41,949 nucleotides of DNA from Vairimorpha ceranae (Eukaryota; Microsporidia; Nosematidae), in contig NW_020169331.1 in the NCBI RefSeq assembly GCF_000988165.1, positions 1-41,949 of the forward strand, written 5' to 3'. Shown piece by piece: positions 10,036-18,785 of the stretch. Position numbers and translations under genes: made by a program. The notes under the pieces are model-generated. The model was not told the origin of the DNA. It did no database searches and saw nothing but the letters and a program-made list of their open reading frames with translations. Positions within the stretch are counted from its first letter, which is position 1. Every line of letters begins with the position of its first letter.

Positions 10036-10359
10036 TTACTTTTTAATGAGGATTTTAAGCTGGAATTCGAATAAATTTGTGATCTCTAAAGGGTTTAAAA
10101 TATTAGTAAATTTATTTTCTAATGAATGTGAAATAGCAAGTGCTAATTCTAGATTGTAATTGTCTTTAGAAAATGTTATTGGTATTTTATTTTTGTCAAA
10201 TGAATCAGATTCAAGTTCTACATCTTCACTTGACTCCTGAGAATTCTTATTGTTTATTTTTTCTCTTTCTACTTCTTGTGTGTTTACAATGTTATATGAA
10301 ACACGTTCTTTATTATTTTTATTACTAGTTGGTGGTTTTCTTATATTTTCTTGTTCCAT
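10036..10359 (-). CDS. Small acidic protein, unrecognised
   Basis: 107 aa. The first 60 residues are polar and probably disordered (rich in N, K, E, S, with an ESSEDVELESDS acidic patch). The end (NLELALAISHSLENK, about residues 68-82) resembles a ubiquitin-interacting helix in spacing (hydrophobic, A, S, acidic), but this is weak. No CCC lies directly upstream of the ATG. The stop is 68 nt upstream of the DOP1 start on the same strand. A tandem array occupies its upstream region. GTAAGT overlaps the stop codon, but no plausible acceptor gives a recognisable fusion with DOP1. Confidence 0.5.
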   Translation of the reverse strand: MEQENIRKPPTSNKNNKERVSYNIVNTQEVEREKINNKNSQESSEDVELESDSFDKNKIPITFSKDNYNLELALAISHSLENKFTNILNPLEITNLFEFQLKILIKK

Positions 10360-11032
10360 TTTGAAGGATTTTATTTAATAAAAAATAAGTTAAATAAATT
10401 TTATATTTAAAATTTGTTGCATAAAATAAATAAAAATTAAATAAATTTTATATTTAAAATTTGTGTGCATAAAATAAATAAAAGTTAAATAAATTTTATA
10501 TTTAAAATTTGTTGCATAAAATAAATAAAAATTAAATAAATTTTTATTACTTTAATATAAAAAATGATTAATATTTGTCATTACATTTCAAATTTTTAAA
10601 ATTGTAACCAGAATCCTGGTGAGCAGAACAGGAGATACTTTAAAAAAAGAAAAAGAAGTGTTTATATCAGTTATATTTATTGAATCCGGTTTATATGGTT
10701 TTAGCCTTGTTAAAACATTTTATATTAGATTTGTTTCATTTGTTAGTTTAAGCCTGATAATTTAAGTAATAAGAACTACAGCAGGCAATAAAAATAATTA
10801 TAAACCTAATAGTTCTATTATTTATTTATTTATTTATTTTTTTAGATTAAAAGACAAAACTTAAATATTTATAAAATTTGTAAAAAAAAGAAATAATCAA
10901 CAATCCTTAGTAATAAAAAAATAACTGAATAATACAATAGAATAAAGAATAAGCATATGTTAAATAAATTTATTAATTATAAATGCCCTAAGTATACAAT
11001 CCTATAATATATTTCTTACCATTTTATACACA
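10360..11032. other. Spacer with tandem array and a GC-richer patch
   Basis: The proximal part is the 10390-10548 array. A less AT-rich patch lies at about 10605-10645, with a 5-bp hairpin at 10607-10620 (ACCAG/CTGGT). Nothing recognisable as a gene or structural RNA was found. Confidence 0.45.
10390..10548. repeat. Tandem array, about 50-bp units
   Basis: Three near-perfect copies and a partial fourth, built on TTAAATAAATTTTATATTT followed by AAAATTTGTTGCATAAAATA. It lies immediately upstream of the small acidic gene (start 10359). Each full unit contains GCATAAA, i.e. TTTATGC on the gene strand. Confidence 0.85.
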
Positions 11033-11248
11033 TTATTTCTTATTATTATAATACCTTTCTAATATACTTTTTCTTCCATACTTTTCTAGTTCATGTATTA
11101 CCTTAGGATCTTGTAAATATCCTTCAACCAGTTCAAATTTTAAAGGGTTAAAATTCCTTATTTGTTTTATAATATCATTATTTCTTACTAATTTTTTAAA
11201 AAAATTTTCAAGATCTTTTGAAAAAATAATATCATCAAGTGTGATCAT
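11033..11248 (-). CDS. Small hypothetical protein, 71 aa
   Basis: The ATG at 11248 is preceded by CCC at 11251-11253, which supports a real gene. The protein is helical and charged (FFKKLVRNNDIIKQIRNFNP, then DPKVIHELEKYG). The NP...DPKV spacing faintly recalls STI1-type repeats of co-chaperones, but not enough to name it. No signal peptide or membrane segment. It is divergent from SmE, with a tandem array between them. Confidence 0.6.
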   Translation of the reverse strand: MITLDDIIFSKDLENFFKKLVRNNDIIKQIRNFNPLKFELVEGYLQDPKVIHELEKYGRKSILERYYNNKK

Positions 11249-11276
11249 AAGGGTATAAAAAATATGTAAATAAAGG

Positions 11277-11480
11277 ATATAGTAGACAGTAAGGGATAAG
11301 AAACATAAAGTTTAATTAAATATTTAAAAAATAATTATAGTAGACATGAAGGGATAAGAAACATAAAGGTTAAAAATAATTATAGTAGACATAAAGGGAT
11401 AACAAACATAAAGGTTAAAAAATATTTAAATAAATAATTATAGTAGACATAAAGGGATAAGAAACATAAAGATTTTAAAA
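11277..11480. repeat. Tandem array carrying start-like signals
   Basis: Four copies of a unit of about 45-60 bp: TATAGTAGACATAAAGGGAT then AAGAAACATAAAG and a variable A/T filler. On the minus strand each unit reads CCC, two to four bases, then ATG (third-copy form CCCTTTATG), the same layout as the true start at 11248. It occupies the divergent promoter region between the 71-aa gene and SmE. Confidence 0.85.
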
Positions 11481-11538
11481 AGAATTTACAAATCATAAAA
11501 ATATGAAATTTTAAGGGTATAATATTAAAGCATAAAAG

Positions 11539-11751
11539 ATGGACACTAATGAAATACAACCTTTAGAAGCATTATATCTAAGTATGATAGATAAGAAAAA
11601 TGTAGAAATATATGAAAAAGAAGGAAATACTATTCACAGGGGATACATTGTAGGATTTGATGAATATATGAATATTGTTATTGAAACGGGTCACAGTAGA
11701 TATTTATTGAAAGGAGATTGTATTCTATCGATAAACATTAAAAAAGATTAA
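11539..11751 (+). CDS. SNRPE: Small nuclear ribonucleoprotein SmE
   Basis: A 70-aa Sm-fold protein. Sm1 contains GYIVGFDEYMNIVIE, nearly the human SmE GFDEYMNLV motif, and Sm2 contains LLKGDCI (SmE: LKGDNI). The family is about 90 aa; the usual N-terminal extension is shortened. SmE is one of seven subunits of the Sm ring on U1, U2, U4 and U5 snRNAs. With the eL37 intron and the Cwc25-like gene it supports a working spliceosome. No CCC motif precedes the ATG. Confidence 0.9.
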   Translation: MDTNEIQPLEALYLSMIDKKNVEIYEKEGNTIHRGYIVGFDEYMNIVIETGHSRYLLKGDCILSINIKKD

Positions 11752-11924
11752 TTAAATTTTTAATAAATATTTTGTTCGTCAGTTTATAATTTAAATTTTG
11801 ATCAAAAATTTTTATATTTCAATTGTTATTTTTACTTAAAATATATTTTTATAAATTTATTTTCCTTTTTTAGAAATCAAAATTTTTAAATAAATTTTTT
11901 ACATTTTTAACCCTCAAATTTAAG

Positions 11925-13979
11925 ATGTTTTTGTTTTCTCTATTTTTATTTGTTAAGTCAACTACTACTAGCATCGATTACACATCTTTTGTCACTAAAA
12001 TGATATCGGAGAGTGATACAAATAAAATCATTTATAATCGGAATCTCCTTAGTTTAATTAATAGTAGATTTGTTATTCCTTTAAGAGCATTTGATGATAC
12101 CATTTACTATCCACTTGAGATGTCTGAAATGTCAGAAAAATACAAGTCTAGCATTTTAAAAGAAACTGATGATTTTTATCAAATAAATTCTTTTGAAAAA
12201 AAAATTAGCATAAATGACATGAATGGTAAAATTTTAGGAATTTTAGGAAAGTCAAGAAATTTAGTTATTAGTGTCAGAGATTATAAAAATAATGAAGAAA
12301 ATTTAAATTTGTTAAAAGCAGTTTGTAAAGATACGGATTCTTTTGTTACAATTATTCCTGCATCTTTGTCTGCAGTTGTAGGTATGCTTGTTAATGATGT
12401 GGAGGTACAAAAATACTGTATTATTTCTGTAGTAGGAAATGTGACTGTTTGTACAATTTATGAAATTACAGCTAGTGATAAAAGTGTGAATATTAAAACA
12501 CTCTTTTCTGAAGAATATAAAAATTTTGGTGAGTCTCAATTTGATAATATAATTTATAAGCATGTTAAATCTAGTTTACAAAAAAGAGGAGATAAAAATC
12601 TTGTTATTATTCCCACCTTTGATGAATACGTTTATAAGGATAGTGATTTATTTTTAGATATTTCAGGAATATGTTTAGAAATAAAAAAAAATATTAATTT
12701 TAGTGTATCTAATCGTCCTACAGAAGAAGAAGTAGCTATTAGTAAAAATGATAAAGATGTAAAGAAAATAATTGAAAATTTAAATTGGAATTTTGATGAA
12801 ATAAAAAATGATTTATTTGAATCAGTAAATTCAAAACAAATGGCAGAATTTACGAATAAAATATTGGAAAAGTGTGCGGAATATGGTATTAAAAAAAAAT
12901 ATTTAATTAGTACCTATAATGACACGTTAATTAATAGGATATTAAATTTGGATAATTTATCAAATATTCAAGATACATTTATTTTGAAAGGTGGTCTTAA
13001 GTATGTTCAATCGAGACACATTACATCAAAAAAGCAGATAACATCTGATGATCCCAGAATATGTGAAGGAAATACTATGTTTAATAACTCAATGTTTTAT
13101 TTAGAAGAAGAGATTAAATTAAAAAATAATTTTATAAGTAAAATTCAAGAAATAAAAGCAAAAGAAGGTAAATATTTCGAATTTTTATCAGACGATGCTT
13201 TAGAAAAAATTGAAAAGTTTATTAATTTAGATCCTGATGTTAATAATTTGAAATTAGAAGATGTAAAAAAATTTTTTGCTATTTTGAAAGAGCTAGATTA
13301 TAAAAATCAGAAAACTAAAAATGATAAACTAACAAGACCGGATCAAATAAGAAAACTTGAAGATATTATTGAAAAAGTAAGTAAAGTTAAAGAAGAGAGA
13401 AATGAAGTATGGACTAATGCACTTGAAAAAAAATTAACTGAATGTAAAACTTTTTTAGATGACAATAGGAAAAATTATGAAGTTTTTGGATCTGATTTTG
13501 TAGAAAAAGCTTATACATTGGAAGGAATATTGGATTCTAGTATTCGGTCTTTTGAACAGAGGAAAGCAGCAGAGTTGGCTGCAGAGGAAAAAAAGAAAAT
13601 GGCTGAATTGGAAGAAAATAAGAAAGCAGCTGAAATAGTTGAGGAAGAAAATAAGGAAGCAGCTGAAATAGTTGAAGGAGAAAATAAGAAAACGTCTGAT
13701 GGAGAAAATAAGAAAGCAGCTGAAACGGTTGAAGAAGAAAATAAGCAATCTTTTAATAATCAATTAAAAGGGGATAATCCATTTGGTGCAACTTTTCCCG
13801 ATTTTAGTAAGTTAGTTTCGAGTCCTGAAAAATTAAAATTGTTACAAGAAGAATTTGGGCGTTATTTGGGCAAAGAAAATATTAAAAACTTTTTAAATAA
13901 AAGTGCTGTAGAAAAGAAGCATAATGACAATCCAGAAAAGCAGAATGCTTCTGAACGAGATGACAACAGAGATTTATAA
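11925..13979 (+). CDS. Degenerate Hsp70-like secretory protein (Lhs1/Grp170-like)
   Basis: 684 aa. Residues 1-15 are a signal peptide (FLFSLFLFVKS). The order of Hsp70 nucleotide-domain landmarks can be followed: VISVRDYKNNEENLNLLKAV (Hsp70 'VITVPAYF' region), SLSAVVGML ('NEPTAAAIAY'), YCIISVVGNVTVCTIYEI (phosphate 2 region), FGESQFDNIIYKHV ('LGGEDFDNRLV'), CLEIKKNINFS ('CERAKRTLS'). The glycines of both phosphate loops and of the GGSTRIP loop are gone, so ATP binding is doubtful. The C-terminal third is helical, with 11-residue ENKKAAEIVEE repeats (about 563-607), and ends RDDNRDL. ER Hsp70 relatives of the Lhs1/HYOU1 type are the closest idea. CCC lies at 11911-11913. The family call is motif-based. 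Confidence 0.6.
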   Translation: MFLFSLFLFVKSTTTSIDYTSFVTKMISESDTNKIIYNRNLLSLINSRFVIPLRAFDDTIYYPLEMSEMSEKYKSSILKETDDFYQINSFEKKISINDMNGKILGILGKSRNLVISVRDYKNNEENLNLLKAVCKDTDSFVTIIPASLSAVVGMLVNDVEVQKYCIISVVGNVTVCTIYEITASDKSVNIKTLFSEEYKNFGESQFDNIIYKHVKSSLQKRGDKNLVIIPTFDEYVYKDSDLFLDISGICLEIKKNINFSVSNRPTEEEVAISKNDKDVKKIIENLNWNFDEIKNDLFESVNSKQMAEFTNKILEKCAEYGIKKKYLISTYNDTLINRILNLDNLSNIQDTFILKGGLKYVQSRHITSKKQITSDDPRICEGNTMFNNSMFYLEEEIKLKNNFISKIQEIKAKEGKYFEFLSDDALEKIEKFINLDPDVNNLKLEDVKKFFAILKELDYKNQKTKNDKLTRPDQIRKLEDIIEKVSKVKEERNEVWTNALEKKLTECKTFLDDNRKNYEVFGSDFVEKAYTLEGILDSSIRSFEQRKAAELAAEEKKKMAELEENKKAAEIVEEENKEAAEIVEGENKKTSDGENKKAAETVEEENKQSFNNQLKGDNPFGATFPDFSKLVSSPEKLKLLQEEFGRYLGKENIKNFLNKSAVEKKHNDNPEKQNASERDDNRDL
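13610..13745 (+). repeat. Coding repeat, 33-bp units
   Basis: About four imperfect in-frame units encoding ENKKAAEIVEE-like undecapeptides in the Hsp70-like gene. The region is highly charged and helical, with one unit shortened (ENKKTSDG). Confidence 0.8.
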
Positions 13980-14066
13980 TTAAATATTTTTTGTTTTTAA
14001 GAATAATGTATTTTTTTAATTTACATACTGGTTGTCAAATAAAAAACCAATTTTTACTAAAACTTT

Positions 14067-14915
14067 TTAATCCTGTCTCAATTTTTCAACACTTTTAACT
14101 GCACCATTTTCACGCACAACGTACATCTCAAGATAATCTCCTGTTTTTACGTCTCGTTCAGATGCAGCATCAAAGGCTTTTCTCACTACACTTTTAGTGT
14201 ATTCTTCATCAACTACAGGACTTTCTCCTATCCAGTTCTTTTTTTCGATTAGTGAATCCAATAAAGGCTGTATAAAAGAAGCACCACTTCCATTACAGAC
14301 TGTACTAACTTTTTCAAAGTGCCCCAAACAATCAAATGAATATACAAATGGTTCACCATCACAGAATCCACTTAAAGTCACATATGAGTAGTAAGGGAAC
14401 AGCCTCTTAGAGTACATAACTTTACTAGCCAGATTAGCAAGACTATGAATTGATATTTTATTAAATGACTCATAAAGAAGTACTTGATATTTTAGTATAT
14501 TAATTAATTCTATCCCATCAGCATAAAAACCTGTAATAGTTACTAAATAATCTCCGATATAGTATATTTTAGGTGTATTTCTACTATAAATACCCATTTC
14601 AGAGCAGTGTCGTGTATCAGCGGCTACTATAATAAGATCATTAAGTTTTATAGCTACAGCTGTTCCTGAATTATCTTCGTATGGATTGAATTGTGGCTCC
14701 TTTTGTTTTGTTACTTTACCTTCCACAGAATCAGTAAAAGATTTGTAGTCTTTAAAAACAGTAGATGTACTTTCCTCAGTGTCTATATCAAAGCTTAAAG
14801 ATACAGTAGTATCAATTTTTAAGGTTTCTACATCTAATACGTTTACATCTTTAGATGTCTCAGTATTGTTAATTTCCTTTAGAATATTTTTTGAAGAGGC
14901 TTCCAAGAAAATCAT
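14067..14915 (-). CDS. PRE7: 20S proteasome subunit beta-6
   Basis: 282 aa. From about residue 76 it matches beta6 (yeast Pre7, human PSMB1): FNPYEDNSGTAVAIK (yeast FNPYGDNGGT), VAADTR, SKRLFPYYSYV, VYSFDCLGHFEKVS, ASERDVKTGDYLEMYVV and a C-terminal LRQD. Beta6 is a non-catalytic subunit of the beta ring, and the active-site threonine is absent as expected. The N-terminal extension of about 75 residues is polar and longer than in yeast or human; it begins at an ATG with CCCC one base upstream (14917-14920), so it appears genuine and may be a propeptide. Convergent with the Hsp70-like gene, 87 bp apart. Confidence 0.92.
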   Translation of the reverse strand: MIFLEASSKNILKEINNTETSKDVNVLDVETLKIDTTVSLSFDIDTEESTSTVFKDYKSFTDSVEGKVTKQKEPQFNPYEDNSGTAVAIKLNDLIIVAADTRHCSEMGIYSRNTPKIYYIGDYLVTITGFYADGIELINILKYQVLLYESFNKISIHSLANLASKVMYSKRLFPYYSYVTLSGFCDGEPFVYSFDCLGHFEKVSTVCNGSGASFIQPLLDSLIEKKNWIGESPVVDEEYTKSVVRKAFDAASERDVKTGDYLEMYVVRENGAVKSVEKLRQD

Positions 14916-15053
14916 TGGGGTTTTGTTTTTAAAGTTTAAAATAATTATTGAAATAAAAGAGAAGTGAAGTAAAACCTAATAAAAATATTAAAAAGATACA
15001 ACACATAAAATATGTAAAAAATTAAACTTAAGATAATCAAGTAATAAAATAAT

Positions 15054-15563
15054 TTATTCTTCTTGTTTCATAATATCATTTTCATCATTAACTTCCATAT
15101 CTCTTACCTTTGCTGCTATAAGAATGTGACATGGACTTTTATTGAAAGGAGTTACTCGGCCATGTGCCCTAAACACTCTACCGAATATTTTAGGTGCTCT
15201 GCATATCTGAACGTGATCCAAATCTAACTTTTCTATATCAATACCCTTTTCTGTAGCCTGCTCTTTAATATTTTCTAATACTTGTAATATAGCCACTGCT
15301 GACTTTTTAGGCCATCTTCCTTTTCTCTGTCCAAATGCTCTAGCCTGCCTGGTGTGTCCACATCCCCTAGCATACCTCCTCATTGGTACACACTCTTTTT
15401 TAACAATTACATTGTTGAGGTAAGAAATAGCATTAAGAAGAGATCTTTTTCTTAGAGTACTGGCAGTCTCCCTCGTCTTTTTAAAACTAACTCTTGCACT
15501 ATCAAGTTGTGATTTAATGACTTTCGTAGGGTCTACAATATCATACGCGAAATTAATAGCCAT
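15054..15563 (-). CDS. RPL17: 60S ribosomal protein uL22 (L17)
   Basis: 169 aa, near full length. It shows the eukaryotic uL22 features [39 protein letters not shown] and [16 protein letters not shown]. uL22 lines the nascent peptide exit tunnel. The ATG at 15563 has CCCC at 15570-15573. No intron is needed: the N-terminus is intact. A TTTATGC word lies about 35 nt upstream. Confidence 0.95.
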   Translation of the reverse strand: MAINFAYDIVDPTKVIKSQLDSARVSFKKTRETASTLRKRSLLNAISYLNNVIVKKECVPMRRYARGCGHTRQARAFGQRKGRWPKKSAVAILQVLENIKEQATEKGIDIEKLDLDHVQICRAPKIFGRVFRAHGRVTPFNKSPCHILIAAKVRDMEVNDENDIMKQEE

Positions 15564-15641
15564 ATTTTAGGGGATAAAAAATAAAAATTTTAAATTATGC
15601 ATAAATGAAGAAGAGTGTTATAATTTATAAATATTATTTCT

Positions 15642-15899
15642 TTAATTAGCACTGTCAAATGTTCTCTTTACACTCCACGGTACACGGCACATCGGACAGA
15701 ATCTTTTCTTAATAATCCAGTCTGCTATACAATGTACATGATACGTATGATCACACATTCCTACACAAGGTTTGCACTCAATAGGATGTGTGCATTTAGG
15801 ACACATCTGATCAAATGTCTGCTGACATATTCCACACAAATCTTCATTTATCTTCCATCTCCACGAATAAGTTAGAAAAGCCTTATTTATTTTAAACAT
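15642..15899 (-). CDS. APC11: Anaphase-promoting complex subunit APC11 (RING-H2)
   Basis: An 85-aa RING-H2 protein. WRWKINEDLCGICQQTFDQM, CPKC, CDHTYHVHCI and CPMCRVPW follow the APC11 pattern: W..., CGIC, extra CPxC zinc ligands, H.HCI and CPMCR. The related Rbx1 has CAIC and CPLDN, so APC11 fits better. With the cullin-like Apc2 it forms the catalytic core of the APC/C ubiquitin ligase. Only CC, not CCC, lies upstream. Divergent from ubiquitin-eL40 with a 141-bp spacer. Confidence 0.85.
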   Translation of the reverse strand: MFKINKAFLTYSWRWKINEDLCGICQQTFDQMCPKCTHPIECKPCVGMCDHTYHVHCIADWIIKKRFCPMCRVPWSVKRTFDSAN

Positions 15900-16040
15900 A
15901 AAAAATAAGGATAAATAAAAATTTAAAATATTAATTTATAAAAAATCTTATTCTTTTTATAACTAATTATAGATATAGTTCTATACACCGTCTCTTACTT
16001 AGTGTTTTATATTAATTATTTTTAAAATATTTTCACCCTC

Positions 16041-16418
16041 ATGTCGATTATTTGTAAATTTAACAACAAGTCATCATTTTATAATTTAAACACTGCCTTT
16101 GATCTTAAGGTAGAATTGTCTACTAAATACAATCTAAATATTAATGATATTTCTCTTTTATGTGGTACAAGATTTTTAGAAGACACTTCAATTCTCTCTG
16201 TTTTTAATGGCCAGGAAGTTAATGCTATTCTAAAATGTGTGGGAGGAGGAAACATGTTAGATGAAAATGATAGAGAATTAGCTAATAAAAGAAATAAGAG
16301 ATTAATATGTAGGAGATGCAATGTTAGATTATCTGTTAATGCTACTAATTGCAGGAAGAAAGGATGTGGTAGTAAAGATTTAAGACCTAAGAAACAGCTA
16401 AAGGCAGTTAAAAAATAA
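16041..16418 (+). CDS. RPL40: Divergent ubiquitin-like/eL40 ribosomal fusion
   Basis: 125 aa. Residues 71-125 are eL40: [39 protein letters not shown], with all four zinc cysteines. Residues 1-70 occupy the ubiquitin position but are badly diverged: [20 protein letters not shown] aligns with ubiquitin RLIFAGKQLEDGRTLSDYN. The Lys48 position is lost, and the tail is VGGG instead of LRLRGG. A GG junction remains, so a deubiquitinase-like cleavage is possible. Canonical eL40 is made as a perfect ubiquitin fusion, so here the leader seems to serve only as an expression or folding partner. CCC lies 2 nt upstream of the ATG. Confidence 0.9.
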   Translation: MSIICKFNNKSSFYNLNTAFDLKVELSTKYNLNINDISLLCGTRFLEDTSILSVFNGQEVNAILKCVGGGNMLDENDRELANKRNKRLICRRCNVRLSVNATNCRKKGCGSKDLRPKKQLKAVKK

Positions 16419-16471
16419 ATAATTTATTTTAATAAATATTTTTATTCATTTTTTTTTATGAAAGATTGAAA

Positions 16472-16606
16472 GAAAATACAGTCACAGAAATGTGTGGAGA
16501 AAATACAGAACCGGAAATGTGCGGAGAAAATACAGTCACAGAAATGTGCGGAGAAAGCACAGCTACGGAAATGTGAAAAAAATACGGCTACGGAAATCTG
16601 CCCGAC
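16472..16606. repeat. 27-bp minisatellite, five units
   Basis: Units at 16472-16498, 16499-16525, 16526-16552, 16553-16579 and 16580-16606, built on GAAAATACAGTCACAGAAAT plus GTGCGGA. It is visibly more GC-rich than its surroundings and 9 codons long, so several frames stay open through it. It lies between the convergent ends of eL40 and the RRM gene. No start signal or family supports a protein. Confidence 0.85.
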
Positions 16607-16666
16607 TAGTGAGAAAGTTGTGTTAAATCTTTCAAAAAACAAAAATTAAACAAAAAATTATTTATT

Positions 16667-17293
16667 TTAATTAATATTTTTATACACTTTTTCTATATTT
16701 TCACTTATAAATTCATCAAATAATTTTATAAACATATTTTTATTAACCACTACTTTCCTTTTTTTCTGTGGTTGTATCTGCTGACTTATTATATTATCTG
16801 TATTCCTTATAATATCCCATTTAGTCTTAGTAGACATGTCCCAAACATATTTAACTTGATAACCTTTAGTCATTAAATCATTATAACACTTATCTGCAGA
16901 TCTACTATCATAAAATTCTACACATTTCGTATTCTGATTGGCATTCCTAATGTCTTTTACTTCTCCATACTGATTTAATAAAGACTCATTAAACTCTGTT
17001 ATATTTTTTAATGTAATAAATAAAGTACTCTGATTCTTATTTTTATCACATTTTTCTTGGTCTTTTGGCAATTCATATTTACTAATTGTATAATGTACAT
17101 TATATTCCTTACTAATATATTCTTTATAACACTTATCACTATCTTTAATATTGTAAAATATAACAAATAATAAAGAATTATTATTAGGAATATTATATAC
17201 TTCTTTTATGTCGTATGTATTTTTTATTTCTGATGAGAATGATGAAGGATCTTGAATATTTGTAAAAAGGAGTGTCTTAGTCTTTTTCTCCAT
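16667..17293 (-). CDS. Mei2-like RNA-binding protein (two RRMs)
   Basis: 208 aa. RRM1 spans about residues 5-70 (TLLFTNIQD; LLFVIFYNIKDSDKCY). RRM2 spans about 88-160: STLFITLKNI, then GEVKDIRNANQNTKCVEFYD, which follows the Mei2 RRM2 signature (GEVKEIRET...FIEFYDVRAA). The basic tail (PQKKRKVVV) could be a nuclear signal. Mei2-class proteins bind RNA and control the meiosis switch in fission yeast; the characteristic C-terminal RRM3 is absent here. Only CC lies upstream of the ATG. Confidence 0.65.
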   Translation of the reverse strand: MEKKTKTLLFTNIQDPSSFSSEIKNTYDIKEVYNIPNNNSLLFVIFYNIKDSDKCYKEYISKEYNVHYTISKYELPKDQEKCDKNKNQSTLFITLKNITEFNESLLNQYGEVKDIRNANQNTKCVEFYDSRSADKCYNDLMTKGYQVKYVWDMSTKTKWDIIRNTDNIISQQIQPQKKRKVVVNKNMFIKLFDEFISENIEKVYKNIN

Positions 17294-17816
17294 AAAAGGA
17301 TAAAAAAATAAAACCTAATATCTTAACAAGAAAATAAAGGAGTAATTATTTTAAGTTGAGTTAGTTCATGTACTGAATAAAGATTTAAATACTAATAATA
17401 TAAATAAATGGTTATTTAGGTTAAGTTAATTAAATAGAAATAAACAATGTAATTAATAATGGTGTAGTAAGTTAGTGATTATTTTTGTACTAAGGATAGA
17501 AATTTATATCTCATTGAACTACTGAAAATTGATCATTTAAGTTGAGATGGCTTATAAACCAAAAGACTAGCAATTTTAATTCAATTACTCTACAATCAAA
17601 ATTTAAATCAATTTTCTACAATGAAAGAATCAATACATTTAAAAAATATTTTATAAATCAAGATTTCCTAATTGCACAAAACCAAAAGTAATTGTTAACT
17701 CATTCATTTTAAAATATTTTTTGTGCTTTATGCACATTTTTATTTTTTCCCTTTTTTTAAGTAAACATCAATGAAACGTTTCATTTATAAAAAAACAATT
17801 TTAAGGGGTACACAAA
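17294..17816. other. Divergent promoter spacer, RRM gene / V-ATPase c
   Basis: 522 bp of AT-rich DNA with no gene. TTAAGTTGAG occurs twice (about 17351 and 17537). A TTTATGC word lies at about 17729, some 90 bp upstream of the V-ATPase start. Confidence 0.4.
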
Positions 17817-18296
17817 ATGACACAAGACTTGTTAATGAATGAAGAATCGCTCAAAACAATGTTAAAAGGCAGTGCAGTAATATTTGCTATGCTTCCTACA
17901 CTGATAGGTGTCGCCTTTGGACTTGTACATGGATCTAATGGTGTATGTAAAGCTGCTGATTATTCTGTAGATCTTATTCATGCAATTATGCCAATGGGTT
18001 TTATTTCTGCTCCTTCAATATTTTCCATTATTATGTTTTTTTACATTACAATTACAGAAGTAGAATCTATTGATCATGGAATTAGAATGCTTGTATCTTG
18101 TGTTATCCAGGGAATAGGAAATTGTTTTGGTGCTTATTGTATCGGTAAAATGGCATCTTGTGCATCTGTAACCAAAGCACAGCAAAAGAAGTTTAATGGA
18201 TCATTCTTTTTAGTTATGGTATTTGGAGAGATAGTTGCTTTGTTCTCTTTGGTAGGTGGAATGATTTTCTTAACACTTGGTGCCACAAAATCTTAA
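17817..18296 (+). CDS. VMA3: V-type H+-ATPase subunit c (proteolipid)
   Basis: 159 aa with four membrane helices (about 18-37, 54-79, 91-112 and 129-155). The essential proton-binding glutamate is Glu138, in FGEIVALFSLVGGMIF (yeast Vma3: FAEVLGLYGLIVALL). Glu in helix 4 indicates subunit c or c' rather than c''. The c-ring drives proton transport into acidic compartments. The sequence is divergent, with fewer small residues in helix 1 than usual. GGGG, not CCCC, precedes the ATG on the coding strand. Confidence 0.88.
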   Translation: MTQDLLMNEESLKTMLKGSAVIFAMLPTLIGVAFGLVHGSNGVCKAADYSVDLIHAIMPMGFISAPSIFSIIMFFYITITEVESIDHGIRMLVSCVIQGIGNCFGAYCIGKMASCASVTKAQQKKFNGSFFLVMVFGEIVALFSLVGGMIFLTLGATKS

Positions 18297-18383
18297 ATAA
18301 ATTTTAGAATAAAAATTTAATTGAAAATTTTTTATATTAAATTTTAATATAAATTGGTGATTTATGAAAAAAAACAAACAAAT

Positions 18384-18779
18384 TTAATAAAACTTTTTTA
18401 ATTTGTACAAAAGATCAAAATATTCATTATTTTCATATCCTCTCTCTTTACAAATATTTAATAACTTCTTTGCTTTGATAAACTCTTTATTTTCTATCGT
18501 CTTTTTAATATAAAAAAATAGAACTTTTTTGTATCTAAAAATATCATACTTTTTAATATCAATATCTATATTCTTTAACAGGCAGTTATATAAAGCATAT
18601 TCTTTTATTTGACTTAGTAACTCGTAATTTTCTTCATAATCTATTTTTACAGAAAAAATATTATCCAATTTTTTAATATCAAGTAAGAAATTATAATAAG
18701 TTTCTTTAAGTGCTCTACGTTCCTTAACAATAGATTTTAGTCTTTTTTTACTAGTCTCTTTGTTTAAAGGAGTAAACAT
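18384..18779 (-). CDS. Helical hypothetical protein, 131 aa
   Basis: Start at 18779 with CCC 6 nt upstream (18786-18788). Basic and helical (SKKRLKSIVKERRALKETYY). The C-terminal half (FYIKKTIENKEFIKAKKLLNICKERG) has TPR- or HAT-like helix spacing. No family is recognised. It lies 17 bp downstream of the Mpp6-like gene on the same strand. Confidence 0.6.
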   Translation of the reverse strand: MFTPLNKETSKKRLKSIVKERRALKETYYNFLLDIKKLDNIFSVKIDYEENYELLSQIKEYALYNCLLKNIDIDIKKYDIFRYKKVLFFYIKKTIENKEFIKAKKLLNICKERGYENNEYFDLLYKLKKFY

Positions 18780-18785
18780 ACAAAA

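Noticed and set aside
10020..10045. GTAAGT overlapping the stop codon of the 107-aa gene, possible intron joining it to DOP1
   Set aside because: The DOP1 start already has a CCC signal and matches the family N-terminus. No acceptor with a nearby branch sequence gives a sensible fusion.
13455..13763. 102-codon minus-strand frame rich in Phe, Ser and Cys
   Set aside because: It is the antisense of the charged repeat in the Hsp70-like gene.
15642..15899. Rbx1 (SCF RING subunit) as the identity of the RING-H2 protein
   Set aside because: The protein has CGIC, an extra CPKC and CPMCR, the APC11 pattern, where Rbx1 has CAIC and CPLDN.
16442..16642. 66-codon minus-strand frame rich in Phe, Cys and His
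   Set aside because: It is produced by the 27-bp minisatellite read backwards; no start signal and no family.
17460..17490. GGTGTAGTAAG resembling the U2 snRNA branch-recognition sequence
   Set aside because: Flanking U2 sequence and the Sm site are not seen; a single short word is not enough.
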